Below are positions 33,021 through 49,558 of a stretch of 64,000 nt of DNA, one piece after another. Under the pieces are notes generated by a model. The model saw nothing but the letters and a program-made list of their open reading frames with translations. It searched no databases and was not told the DNA's origin. This DNA comes from Diphasiastrum complanatum (taxonomy: Eukaryota; Streptophyta; Lycopodiopsida; Lycopodiales; Lycopodiaceae). The DNA is taken from contig CM055095.1 in NCBI GenBank assembly GCA_029204225.1, forward strand, positions 34,311,078-34,375,077, read 5' to 3'. The stretch's first letter is position 1; each line of letters opens with the position of its first letter. A program made the translations under genes and the position numbers.

Positions 33021-34965
33021 AAAGGGGAAGAAAGAGTGCTCACAGGAATCTAATAAACAAGCCATGGGCTTGTTAATCGCTGGCAATCAACAAGCCCATG
33101 GCTTGCTGATCCGATCCCTGGCAGCCAGGGCATGGATCAGAATTCGTGTTAAAACTTACAATCTTGAAGAACTATTTCAGCAACAATGCTTACCAAGATA
33201 TCTGCAAATCGTTCTTGATGGTTGCTTCAAAAGCTCTTGATCTTCCACTGAGCTGAATCGTTCAACTGTATTTCTTATGCCTCTCTATCCTTGTTGCATG
33301 CCAATCTCTCTATTGCAATGAGCAAATGTAAAATGATTCAGAGACTTCGTTGTAACCTAATGACCATGTTACAACTGCACATAATCGAGGTCCATCCATA
33401 TTACAACAAGAAGTTGGCAATGACAATGATCGAAACAAGACGAGATGAAGATCAGGTCCGTCCAAGAGTGCAAAATTGATAGAATTGCAAGAGCATTTCT
33501 TATGAATGCTAATGGTATAGAAATAATTATAAGTCCAAAAAACAAAAGGGACTATTTGTCATTGAGAATTTTGATAGTGATGCATCTGGGATGACGCACA
33601 ATGTTACAATTTCAAAAGAGCCCTCTTGCACATGCATGGATTTCTAGAAAAATATTGCAAGTCCTAATTTAACAATAGTTGTTCCATGTGATGTCAAGGT
33701 CTTGACATTTTAAGGTTGCTCGTTGTTATGCAACGATTACAATGTGCCATTCTCTTTTTTAATTCAAGTCTACAAAAAGTTCCAAGGTCCAATTGCTTGT
33801 TTGAGTGCGACTTTGAAATATAGGATATAGTAAAAGTGTGTATGTATGTTTCACGTCTTTATACATGCACAAGTTTCGATAACAATAAAGGTATATATTC
33901 ATTGTTTTGAATGTTCTATTATTTCATTTCAAAATAATCAATTACCACAATTTCCAATATTCTAAAAAAAAAAACTTGCAAAACTCATAGAAATTTACTT
34001 GCAAGTAAGCATGTATATTGTAGGAAACAACTTTGCCATGCATGAGATAGTGGAGTGACAGCAAAGGCTGTGTAGATGCAAAAAAGTGGAGATATTACGT
34101 ACAAAATAGGCTTACCACACCATTGGTTCCCCTGGTTTTATAACTCTATAAGGGTGGTCCTCAGTCCTTCCCCAACACTTTACTTGCTAGCCTGTTCTTG
34201 AACCATTTCGAACCGCCCAACACAAATAGAACACTTAAAAGTACATCATATTGCTCACGAGTTAACTTCCATCACCAAACTGACTTGCAAGAATGTGTTT
34301 TTGGTTATGTTGTGCATTAATTGTGGAAAAAAAAAACATCTATATCTACTTAAAAAGTCTTGAAATCTACTCCATTTCAAGAAAGCATCACTCTAAAGCC
34401 ATAGGTGATCAAGTTTTCTGCCATTAATATGACAAGAATATTGAGTTACAAAAAGTGTAGATGCAAGAGAAAGAAAAAGTTTAAAAACTGAATCAATGAA
34501 CTTAGCGAAACGATTCCACCAAATTAGAAAGGCCTTGGAATTTTGTGTAGAGAGAGAATCCTCTGTTCTCATCAAAATTCACAATATGGAAAACTATCCA
34601 AAGATCCCTACATCATGAGCCTCGAGTTCCAAGGTGAATTTGCATGTGATCAATGGTTGATCCACACCATTTGGTTGACTCAACTATCATAGATCCACAT
34701 CTCGAACTACATGCATGATGTGGCAAGAATTGCATATCTTTTTCCTAGATAAACTAGACATGTGTAGAATTTACAAGTTGCATTCTACCTAACTTCGCAT
34801 GTCACCTAACATTTTGCATGTCAACACATATCAATGTACCTAACACAAACTCGACCTATTCTACAAGGTTATGTGCTCAATTCACATACCTCAAATATGT
34901 ACAATGAAAATAACATGAGCATAGCCCCCCAAAGTGAAGATAGAAAGATATTTTTTATCATTCTT
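33021..34965. other. Non-coding stretch with two more CAAGCCATGGGCTTG copies
   Basis: Copies of the palindromic word lie at about 33056 and 33097 in opposite orientations, followed by CTGGCAGCCAGG. A 62-codon ORF at 33291-33479 shows no family. No gene recognised to 34965. Confidence 0.45.
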
Positions 34966-35247
34966 TACAAGATTATGGATCCAAAGGATGTACCAATAAT
35001 CCATAAGGACAACATTGCAGCTCAACATCTTGCATCAAAGCCAATCTTCCATGCAAGATCCAAACACATTGAGATTTGTCATCACTTTGTGAGGGCAAAG
35101 ATTCAAGCAAAGGAGGTCTCTTTGGAACATGTACCAAGCAGTGAATGTGTGGATGATGTGCTCACTAAACCTCTTCAAAGAGAAGCATTTGTAAAGTTAA
35201 GAACCTCTCTTGGAGTGATTAGTAGATCTATGTTAGATCCAAACTAG
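34966..35247 (+). pseudogene. Copia E RNase H C-terminal fragment
   Basis: KIMDPKDVPIIHKDNIAAQHLASKPIFHARSKHIEICHHFV and DDVLTKPLQREAFVKLR closely follow the end of element D (54620-54899). Only this tail and the 3' LTR remain; the rest of the element is missing upstream. Confidence 0.87.
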
Positions 35248-35260
35248 TTGTGAGGAGGAG

Positions 35261-35955
35261 TGTTAAAATTCACAAGCTAGTTTGGACCATTTTTGGTCAC
35301 ATGCATTGTAATTGGCAAGATGGCCATGTAAATAGATGCTACATGTGCCAAATAGCATAGGATGCTTTTGCAAAGTCTAATTCTACATCCTACATTGTAA
35401 AGGCACCTTTGAATAAGTCCAAAGAGTGCTTAGATAGGGTAGAAATAAAATAGGAGCCACAAATAGTCTGTTTTTCATTGTTTTTGGATCTAGAGATCAA
35501 GGACCCTAATTAGGGTGGATCCAATGATCAATTAGGTAAAATGTTAGGGTTAGGGTATGAAAATTACAGATAAGCCCTGAAATTCCCAGATTCGAGCTAC
35601 TAATGTATAAATATGTGATGGTTTCTCAATCAAATTATGAGTAAAAATTTGGTTTTCAATCTACCAATGTTGTTGGTGATCTAGATGTTTGGTATTTGCT
35701 ATTTGTGTTGAGTCATTTGGATTTGTGAGATTGATTTGGAAGTTCAGGTACTGTACTTTGCTTGTGACAGTCCGTACTTTCACGCGTGTGAAGGGAATTG
35801 CATGAATTTGAGCCTTCAAGTGGAGTTCAAGCCAAGGTGAAGCTAGAAAACACTAAATTGGTTGGTGTTTTAGCTATAGGATCTCAATTGGATCCATTCA
35901 AGGTGCTTCCTCCATCATTTCAAAAGGTTTATTAGAGTTTATTTGCTACATTTTC
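35261..35955 (+). mobile_element. 3' LTR of copia E
   Basis: Starts TGTTAAAATTCAC after the purine tract TGAGGAGGAG (35251-35260) and ends near GCTACATTTTCA, about 695 bp. It is related to, but clearly diverged from, the element D LTR (shared GTGCCAAATAGCATAGGAT and CCGTACTTTCAC phrases). Confidence 0.8.
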
Positions 35956-38600
<2,645 letters not shown>

Positions 38601-38792
38601 GCAGATTCTGAAATATTTTGTTATGATGCTATGTATATTCCAGACTTAAATGGAGGAATAGGAAAACTAGAGTGTATATCCTTGCCTAATTTTCTAGATA
38701 ATGAGTGGTGGATTGCCCTCAACGATAATATAATTAAGTTTTTTCATTCCAAATTATATAATGATGTACAAAAGTCACTCAAAATTAGTATT

Positions 38793-38902
38793 GGATCAAA
38801 AAATGTGCACTTAAGTTGGTTTGTTTCTATATCAATGTTTGTCAGCCGGATCAAAAAATGTGCACTTAAGCTGGTTTGTTCCTATATCAATGTTTGTCAG
38901 CT
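38793..38902 (+). repeat. 55-bp tandem duplication
   Basis: Copies 38793-38847 and 38848-38902, starting GGATCAAAAAATGTGC, differ at about two positions. 55 is not a multiple of three, so any frame across it is shifted. Confidence 0.9.
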
Positions 38903-38939
38903 ATTTTTCAAATACTGAGGTGCGTCAAACCCCCACATT

Positions 38940-39480
38940 GTTTGTTTGCAAAAATCTATCAGATGATTTTTTATTTAAATTCATGGACAAAGGTCGGGAT
39001 CAAAAAACCACTACAGATATAGAATGTAGAATCAAACATTCATCAATATGCTTTAGATACAACATAGAAAAACAAATGCTTAGTATAGTGTTTCATTATC
39101 AGATATGAAAAAAACACAATTGTACTTGGGTCTCATTAGATCAAGATCTAGATAGCATTGGACACGGTGATCATATATGCATTGATATCATGGCAAATGG
39201 GGATGTACTTACTACTATTGAGGTTGAGCAGGATTGGAACTTATTCTATATTAGAACGGAGTTGATACTTATACAACAAGATATCCCTGAATATTTTAGC
39301 CTTATATCGAATGGAAAATTGGTATGTAATATCTATTTATCAGTACATGAATTTGTATTCGTTATTTTGTCAATATTCTGATCACTAACTATACATTGAA
39401 TAATGTATGTTTGTGTAGATATGTAAAAGACATGAAGAGAAAATCAAATGCAAGGATTTGGTTGGAATTGTTCAGATAAT
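38940..39480 (+). pseudogene. Unrecognised split gene, first copy of a duplicated exon pair
   Basis: The open text runs FMDKGRDQKTTTDIECRIKH, then HICIDIMANGDVLTTIEVE, then FYIRTELILIQQDIPEYFS and LISNGKLV. It is followed by GTATGTAA (donor-like, about 39322), a T-rich stretch, GTTTGTGTAG (acceptor-like, about 39418) and KRHEEKIKCKDLVGI. The pattern (strand, turn, strand, helix, IPEYFSLISNGKLV, then E-x-K-I) resembles a ubiquitin-like fold by shape only. A stop in the first segment (near 39106) suggests decay. Family unknown. Confidence 0.35.
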
Positions 39481-40139
39481 AGAGCAATCATGATACAATA
39501 TACTCACATATAGATGTTTGCAAGATTTGTAAAAACTCTCATAAATATCAATATATATTTCTCAATTTTTGAGAATGTACATGTGCAACCTGTACTTGCA
39601 ATGGATGCTTTCTGTCATTGTTTCTATCTTTGTATAAGCCCAGATTTATTCATACGGTATATGCATTGATATCATGGCAAATGGAGATTTACTTACTACT
39701 ATTGAGGTTGAGCAGGATTGGAACTTATTCTACATTAGAATGGAGCTGATACTTTTACAGCAAGATATCCCTGAATATTTCAGCTTTATATCGAATGGAA
39801 AATTGGTATATAATAGTTGTTTATCAGTATATGAATTTGTGCTCATTGTCTTGTCAATATTCTGATCATTAAGTATACATTGAATAATGTATGTTTGTGC
39901 AGATACATAAAAGAGATGAAGAGAAAATCAAATGCAAAGATTTGGGAGGAATTTTTTAGATAATAGAGCAATCATGATAAAATATACTCACTTATAGATG
40001 TTTGCAAGATTTGTAAAAACTCTCATAAATATCAATATATATTTCTCATTTTTTGAGAATGTACATGTGCAACCTGTATTTGCAATGGATGCTTTCTATC
40101 ATTGTTTCAATCATTGTATAAGCCCATATTTATTCATAG
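39172..40139 (+). repeat. 484-bp tandem duplication including exon-like sequence
   Basis: Copy 1 is about 39172-39655 and copy 2 about 39656-40139, offset 484 (ATGGCAAATGG at 39190 and 39674). Copy 2 encodes MANGDLLTTIEVEQDWNLFYIRMELILLQQDIPEYF and repeats the donor-like and acceptor-like borders (GTATATAA; GTTTGTGCAG). The protein text differs at few positions, fewer than the non-coding part by eye. Confidence 0.85.
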
Positions 40140-40150
40140 GGCATTACATA

Positions 40151-41669
<1,519 letters not shown>

Positions 41670-41837
41670 TTACAGTGTACTGATGCTCAGAAATTAAGAC
41701 GAACTCGAATGATTCGTGTTCTGATGACTCGAATTCTAATGATTCGAATTCTGGTGAGTTGAAGTGATGCTTAATTCCAATAGTTTGATCATTCAGGTGC
41801 AATCACAACACCTCATAAGGTCCTTCAAAGGTGTGTT

Positions 41838-43233
41838 GGAAAGTTCACATGTGCTAAAACTTTACAAGATGGATCAATATCCAAATGGAATGCTCGCTTG
41901 GTGGTTAAAAAATATGAGAAAGTGTATGGAATAGATTACACTGACACTTTTAGTCCAGTGGTAAAGTATCAATCTATTCGAACCTTGCTGGCTATAGTTG
42001 CTGCAAAGGATCTGGACATTCATCAGATGGACGTCCAGACATCATTCCTTCACAGATATATACAAGAAGACATTTTCATTTATCAACCAGAAGGTTACGT
42101 TCTTCAAGGCCAAGAGCATATGGTATGTAAATTGCAGAAGGCACTTTATGACCTCAACCAAGCTCCTAGGGCCTGGTATGAAAGAATTAATCACTTCTTG
42201 TTGTAGCTCAACTTTACTTCTTGCTCCACAAACTCAAATGTGTATCTCAAGTATAAAGGCCCAAGCTATGTCATAATAGCCTTGTATGTTGATGATTTTT
42301 TAATTATCAGCAATTTAAATCAGTTATTGTATGAATCAAAATCTTTGCCTTCAGCAGAATTTGAGATGACTGATTTAGGCCTAGTTCATTGTCGTATGGA
42401 GATCACTAGATCGCAAAAACAGAATGATCGCTATAAGCCAAGAATCCTATTTAATCAATGTACTTCGTAGATATGGCATAGAGGACTATAAGCCAATAGA
42501 CACACCCATGGATCCAGGATCCAAACTATCAAAAGACATGTGTCCCATAACTGAAGCAGAATAGAAAGAGATGCACAAATAACTTTATCAGTCCATAATT
42601 GAATCAATAATGTATTCTATGATATGCACACAACCTGATCTAGCATATGCCGTAAGCACACTGTCACAAAACGTGTCCAATCCAGAATTACAACATTGGA
42701 AGGCTCTGCAAAGAGTATTGAAGTACATTCAAGCTACGAAGCACTATGCTTCGTGCTATAATGGCAATACAAAAGCTGCACTTACATTAGTCACTTATTC
42801 AGATTCAGATTGGGTAGGAGATGTGGATACCAAAAAGTCCACATTTGGTTATATTTGTTTTGTTGCAAGAGGACCCATTTCATGGAACAACAGAAAGCAA
42901 AAATGCAATTCGTTGTTTTCTATATAATCAGAATACGTTGCAGCTATATCAGCACTGCAATTTTCACAAATCTCCCCAATTATACTCTGGTGCGACAATC
43001 AGAGATGTATACCTCTATCTCTGAACCCACAAACTCATTTTAGAACTAAACATATAGAAGTTCCATTTCATTTTATTGGAGAGAAAGTTCAAAAATAAAG
43101 ATGTACTAAATTACTGTCATATAAACAGTATGTTGGCTGATATTTTGACAAAACCATTGTCAAGAAAAGAACTATTCTACTTTGGTAGGTATGTTAAATC
43201 TCAATGTAAATTCAGATTCATAGTAGTAAGCTT
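41838..43233 (+). pseudogene. Copia F reverse transcriptase and RNase H
   Basis: RT shows YGIDYTDTFSPVVKYQSIRTLL, the motif A segment IHQMDVQTSFL with its aspartate, LYDLNQAPRAWY, and the catalytic box LYVDDFLII (about 42281-42307). RNase H shows YSDSDWVGDVDTKKSTFGY, WCDNQ and RTKHIEVPFHF. Stops at 42204, 42468 and 42925 and frameshifts inactivate it. The 5' LTR, gag, protease and integrase are absent. The closest relative in the window is element A, by protein pattern and LTR ends. Confidence 0.87.
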
Positions 43234-43242
43234 AAGGGGGAG
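43234..43242 (+). other. Polypurine tract of element F
   Basis: AAGGGGGAG directly before TGTTGG. Confidence 0.8.
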
Positions 43243-43745
43243 TGTTGGAGTTAATCTTACTCCTACTCATCCTAATTGCTCTCCAATTCACTCAAGTAAA
43301 TCACTGTCTCAAAGCAGTCTGTAGAAAGCAACTGTTTTTCGCAACAGTCTACATTTTTACATTTATTCCTCAATAGGCGAAAAAGGCGAAGACTTTGACA
43401 ATCTCTTCTACTTAACATTCCAAGCAATCAAGGAACAAAAGGTTTGTTGCGAGAAATGCGACAACAATGTTCTACTCGACATTTCAGGCACCCGAGAAAT
43501 GTGACATTTTCTCGAAGAATGCGAGGAATGCGACATATTGCAGATTTACATGGGAGTTCATGCTGTACCTATCTACGTCTTCATGCTCCACTAAATAACC
43601 GATCTATTGATCAACTAAAAAGTTGTTAATGATATTGTAATTGTAAAATTATAATAACACAAGGTCATCCAACAACTATATAAGGAACTGTGCGAACAAA
43701 GACAAGAGAGATTAGTATTCATTATATCAATCGAAATTAGACAAA
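43243..43745 (+). mobile_element. 3' LTR of copia F (right end estimated)
   Basis: Begins TGTTGGAGTTAATC. The middle contains GGCGAAAAAGGCGAAG and GAAATGCGACA words as in the 8.3-kb LTR, and ACTATATAAGG near 43674 is a TATA box. The right end is uncertain; ATTAGACA at 43743 is one candidate. Confidence 0.65.
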
Positions 43746-44159
43746 GATCAACCAACCAAAATGTTGGAGAATCGGAGAGAACAGTCCCTTCAATTCTCTT
43801 GGTGTGTGCACTACTAGTGACTTAGTAGGCGAACACAATAATATGATAATTTTAAAGCCTTTAATGCGTGGTGCTAGCGGAAGCGATGAGTAGACAACCA
43901 GACAAATCAATTAGATGGCCAGACAGAACATGGAAAAGCATTGCAATATTGACATGAATCTGAACGCATAAGCAAACGGAGCTGTATTCATATTAAGTAT
44001 AACGAAATATACAGGTCAATAATGCAGGTGAGCACAAAACAATAGTGGACGTAACCGCGTGCTTCACAAAGCCAATCACAATCTGTAAAGGTCATGAGCC
44101 TATTACTGACAATCTGTCTGAAAGAAGGAATCAATGCATGAAAGCATCTACATTGTTTG
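43746..44159. other. Non-coding stretch, nothing recognised
   Basis: May be partly the remainder of the F LTR. No coding family or repeat unit identified. Confidence 0.35.
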
Positions 44160-47140
44160 TCTCACATGTTATAAATGAATGAACCGTGTGAGTCATTGGT
44201 GTGAGGGAGCATGAATGTGTCAAAACTCGAACCTGGTTCGAGTCAAGACTATCGTAGTTGATGTCACATTTTTTTCTAGTAAAACCAACAAGCTTTAATT
44301 GACAACTCGAAACAAGTTCAAGTTAAAGGTAGACTATTTTTGCCAATGATTGATGCCAGAAATCTCAAATAGTATTTAAAAGCAACAACACAAGTTCTAC
44401 TAGGTCTGAGTTTGGGGGAAACTTATACATGGTTGATCACTCAAAACATCAATTATGTTGAGCCAAGAACTTGTGAATGACACATAAACACTTCAGAACT
44501 CGAACCTGGTTTGAGTTTGGAGTAACAGTTTTTCTAGTAATGCTAGCAAGCTGCATTCATAGTTGTAGGTATTCTTAAACCATATCTTGATGATAATGTC
44601 TTTCTCCTAAGAGGGTAGTTTTTACACCGAAACTAGATACACATACCTCCACAACTTGAACTAGGGATTGAGTGGAATTACTCAATCATGGTATTCATAC
44701 ATTTTGCTTGATATCATAAATAGTTCCTACCTAATGTGAAGTTTTAATATAAAAATTTATTGGACCTTAATGAATAGGATCTGCATGAATGGACTAAAAC
44801 AAATCAAACAAAGTTAATTTTTTGTAATCTTTTAGTCATGGTGGTGATGGTAGAAAGTGTAAATGCCATGAATGCTTCACAAGTCGAACCCTATTCGAGT
44901 TAGGACTATTTTTGCTTGTTGTTACATTTGTTTCTAGAAATTCTAGCAAGTTTAATTCCCAACTCGACCCAGGTTTGAGTTAAAGGCACGCTATATTTGT
45001 CAATGAATGATGTCAAAATCTATACATAGGACTTAAGAGCAACTACAGTAGTTGTACTAAATTTGAGCTGGGAAACAATTATGGATGGCATGATCACTCC
45101 AAGCACCAATCATGTTTTAGCCAAAAACTTGTGTATGCCACATTAGTACTTTATAACTCGAATCTCGTTCGAGTTCGAAGTGATATTTTTTTTGGTAATG
45201 CTTTGTTACATTGTTCTCATGGCTTCAGTAGTCTTAAACCGATTACAATGTAAGAGGTGTAGTTTTTTACATTGAAACTTGTTCAAGATACATGTTTTTG
45301 ACATACATCCAATTGTAACATGAAGTAGAAATTGAATTAAAGTACTCATTCATGGTAATTATACATTCTATTTGATATAGTGAGAAGTTACCTACCCAAT
45401 GTGAGATTTCAATATAGATTTTTATGGACCTTAATGAATAAATCCACACACAGACTAAAATGAATAGAAAAATGTTCAGTTTAAATAATCTTTTAGTCAT
45501 GTTTGTGATAGAAAGATATCTGAAAGCCACATGAACACTCACATCTCGAGCCTATTTCAAATTAGGAGGAATCAAGTTCTCTTGTTCATATCCAGACCAA
45601 GAATCTCAAGCTGCTGAACTAGTTAAGCACCTCAAAATATGGGATATAGTACATTCATTTCCTTCCAATAACATCCTTAGTTGATGTTATAGTTTTTCTA
45701 GTAATACTAGCGTATGTTTTGATTCACAACTCGAACCAGGTTCGAGTTAAAGGCACACTATTGTATCCAATGTTTAATATAATAAATCTACAAATAGTAT
45801 TTAAAGTTAGTAGCACAAGTTCAACTAGGATTGAGTTGTAGGACACTATTCTAATCACTCCAAACACCAGTTACGTTTGAGCCAAGAACTTTTGGATGTC
45901 ACGTAGATACTTCAAACTCAATCTCGGTTCGAGTTAGAATTATCATGTTCAAGCCAAGAACTTCTGGATGTCATGTAGATACTTCAAACTCGAATCTGGT
46001 TTGAGTTAGAAGGATCATGTATGCTAAGAAGATGGATTCACATCTTGAAGAAGTCTTAAACCATGTCTTATTGACAAAGCTTTTCTCCTAAGAGGTGTAG
46101 TATTTTACATTGAACTAGAATCAAGGTATGTAGTTTTGTCATACATTCATTCAGACATGATTTGAACTTCAACTAGGAATTGAATGTAATTACATATTCA
46201 TGGAAATTATACATTTCTCTTTATATACTGAAGACTTGATTACCAAATGTGAGGTTTTCAATATAACTCCTTATGGGACTTTAAAGAATAAGATCTCCAC
46301 TCATTCATGGTGGGGGTGATAGAAAAAAAATATTGTGAGACTTCAATATAAATTTTTATGGACCTTAAAGAATAAAATCCACACACAGACTAAAATCAAT
46401 AAGAAAATGTTCAATTTACATAATCTTTTAGTCATGTTTGTGATAGAAAGAACGATGAATGCCACATGAACACTCACAACTTGAGCCTATTTCGAGTAAG
46501 GAGGAATCAAATTCTCTTGTTCATTCCTCGATCCAAATCAAGAATCTCGAGCTGCTCAACCAGCTAAACACCTCAAAATATGGGATATAGTAAATTCATT
46601 TTCTTCCAATAACCTGAAAATAATATTCTTAGTTGATGTTACATTTTTTATTAGTAATACTGACATGTTTTGATTCACAACTCGAACCAAGTTCGAGTTC
46701 AAGGCACACTATTGTATCCGATGTTTGATGTAATAAATCTACAAATAGTTTTTAAAAACAGCAACACAAGTTCAACTAGGTTTGAGTTGGAGGGACACTA
46801 TTCTGATGGAGCTAAGAACTTCTTGCTGTTTTGTAGACACTTCTAACTCTAACCAGGTTCAAGTTAGAAGAATCATTTCTTCCTAGCAATGCTAACAAGA
46901 TGGATTCACAGCTTGAAGAAGTCTTAAACCATCTCTTAATGACAATGCTTTTCTCCTAAGAGGTGTAGTCTTTTACATTGAACTAGATTCAACTAGGAAT
47001 TGAATGGAATAACACATTCATGGAAGTTTTACATTTTCCTTTATATACTGAAGATCTGATTACCTAATGTGAGGTTTTAACATAATATGAATAGGATCTC
47101 CACAAACAGACTAATCTAAAATATACAAACATTTTGTTTT
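44160..47140. repeat. Degenerate tandem array carrying CGAACCWGGTTCG palindromes
   Basis: About four direct units of 0.65-0.95 kb. Shared landmarks are an AGGYASRCTATWNTTG phrase at about 44330, 44988, 45752 and 46702, a TTTTAGTCATG phrase at about 44830, 45490 and 46427, and ATGTGAGRTTTYAAYATA phrases. Each unit has two to four copies, perfect or decayed, of a palindrome, for example ACTCGAACCTGGTTCGAGT at 44225-44243 and a 21-base form at 45728-45748. No coding capacity recognised. Confidence 0.8.
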
Positions 47141-47969
47141 CTAACCTTTTTATAGATATTGAAACCAAAAGTCTTAAGTGTTTATTCCCAAGTTATGCTC
47201 TTGTTATTATACAAATATTAAGTTATAAAAAGTATACATTTGAAACAAATCAAATGATCAATGTCAAAGAATATGTGTAAGTTTCCTATATATTTCTTCT
47301 TTTGACAGTTTATTGATTCACTAAGTAGTACTATCAAGTCTTTTTTGATGATAAGTGCTTTCATTCGTGTTTCTAAATCAAAAGATCTCAAAGGAAAAAT
47401 GGATTCGACCATAGCAACATCAAGTACTCCAGAATCTCATGAAGCTATGTTGATTGTAGCAAAATCAAGTACTCCAAAAGTTGATAGAGGTATGTCTTGC
47501 TTACCTTCAGATATGGTTTTTGTTGATTGACCTCAACGTGTCACTGTTTTTGTTGCTTCACATCAAAATGTCACCAGGTTTTGAAAGCTAGTTGCATTCT
47601 ATTTTTTCGACATGCCAGTTACTCAAGTTAAGGACAACGAACTAGGCAGATCTTTAGTATTAGGCTCTCACTTAGATCCCAAAAAAGCAAGCAACTAGTA
47701 AGTTGTCTCTCAATGATGCACAATGTACATCTATTTGAAATATGGTTTTGATGTACAAGAAACAATCTAATAACTTATTGAAAGTCTATCATCTTATCAG
47801 ATTAAACTCAAAGAACTGTCTAATTTAAGGTTTTCATAAACCAAGATTATGTATTTCTACTTTAAAGGATTTTCAGGTTAAGGCAACTAAGAAAACATCG
47901 ACAGTAGGTGAAACAACATGAGAAATAGTGCGTCGGTCGTTACGATTGGGGAGCATCAAGCCATAGCAA
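47141..47969. other. Non-coding stretch with a Ser/Thr-rich ORF
   Basis: An ORF at 47345-47530 reads TIATSSTPESHEAMLIVAKSSTPKV, with a repeated SSTP phrase. It has no family match from memory and is probably incidental or a copia linker remnant, since RT text follows. Confidence 0.35.
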
Positions 47970-48135
47970 CGTAGCATGGATGGACTATTTGGCAATCAAA
48001 TGTCAGAACTGCATTTCTCAATGGGGTTTTGAAGGAAGTCATATACATGACTCAGTCATAGAAAATCAAAGATGGGACTGATCATGTCTGCCTGTTACAG
48101 AAGACTATCTATGGCTCAAGCAAGGATGTATAAAA
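47970..48135 (+). pseudogene. Short copia RT remnant
   Basis: Reads VRTAFLNGVLKEVIYMTQS, then DHVCLLQKTIYGS. These are the motif A downstream segment and the LQK(S/T)(L/I)YGLKQ segment of copia RT in the right order. The catalytic Asp and YVDD regions are absent or unreadable. It is a strongly decayed fragment. Confidence 0.6.
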
Positions 48136-49324
48136 TGAAACGAAACTCCTCACATTGCTAGGAGTTCTCAAATCTTCTTTGCAAACACTGCTTTAGGTTT
48201 AGCTACATGTGAATTCTACAATACCTATTGTCACTTCAAAAGCACATTCAAATGTGCAAATTATAGTCTAATCTCAAGATCTTGTTTTTGAATATACCAT
48301 GTGCTTCCAATTCAAATTTGGGAGCCTGCCCAAATCAAAGGCTACTCTACATCATCAATTGAACTGTTCAAATCCTTTAAACTACCAAGCAGTTAAATAG
48401 GCCAAACTCGTTGTTTCTAGTTCAAAAATGTCAAATGCAAGATCATCTACACTACAATATTGCTGACCGTCCAACTGCACACAACATATTCCTAGCAATT
48501 CAACTACAGAATGCCAATCTTTAATAGAAGATTTTGATATTGTCACTAATCTACAATCAAATTAGCTCTCTTAATGAAGCTTAACTAGGGTGTAAGGTGC
48601 ACATTAATTCAACTAGCACAGTTCAAACTATTGAAAGTGTCAAAGGCGATCTCAACTACATAAACACAACACTAAGCTCCCAAGCTAAACTACGAACTTC
48701 AATAGCCCAAGTGTACTACTTCCAATTCAAATTTTCAAGCCCGCCCATATTCCAAGTTGAACTGATCAATAGCCTATAGGTTGTACCTCGAATTCACACA
48801 CCCATAACCAAGGCAGCTCTCTTGGAGAAGTCACTTCAAATGTATTGTGTAGGCGATTAATCGATATTTGTAGACATTTTTTTTTGAGCTAGATTAGATT
48901 GCAGTCCTTATCTCTATTTCACAATTTCTGATTCAAGTTTGGCTTGTGCGCCAAAAGTATTTGTTGTAGCCTAAGTCATGGGTACCATTTCATTTTACGC
49001 TATATCCTTGCGAGCAATTCTTCTCGAGATCTCATTTATGTTATGTTTCCCTAGAAGCTTCATCTGTGTGAGCATATATTTAGGAACATTCATGGTGCTC
49101 ATTGGAAAATGGCAAATATCTTTATCAAATCGAGTGATTTTCATCTAGCATCTCCAAATACAAAGAAATTACCATGCTAGTTGGTGACAATCTAGTTTTA
49201 TTTGAGAATCTAGATGCATCAATTCGAGTTTTGTTTGAGTTATGTGACAAAGACAACAATTTTAAGAGTCCAATTTCAGTTCAATTTCATGATTATAGCA
49301 ATCTACACTTATTTAAAAAGAACT
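48136..49324. other. Non-coding stretch, nothing recognised
   Basis: AT-rich with many stops. The first 300 bases may be decayed copia RT, and a 60-codon ORF at 48597-48779 shows no family. Confidence 0.4.
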
Positions 49325-49558
49325 CATACCAATCTACACTCATCTAATTTGTCTACAAAGATTATATCAAAAATAGATTGGTTCAGGTTGACTCATATTC
49401 ATTAAAATTTTAGTTGAAGTTTAGATTTAGTTTTTAGATCAATTCCAGTTCAAGATCATGATCAATATATCATGAAATTAGATTGAAGTTGAGATTTCTC
49501 AACTCGAACCTGGTTCGGGTTCAAGCTACACCCCACAATAGCTGAACTATAGATTAAA
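49325..49558. repeat. Left part of the second palindrome-rich array
   Basis: Matches 57724-57965 closely (TTGGTTCAGGTT, TTCAAGATCATGATC, a TCTCAACTCGAACCTGG word, CTGAACTATAGATTAAA). It is the end of a unit now split from the rest by element D. Confidence 0.8.

Noticed and set aside
33291-33479. 62-codon ORF as a gene
   Set aside because: No family motif, start context or neighbour supports it.
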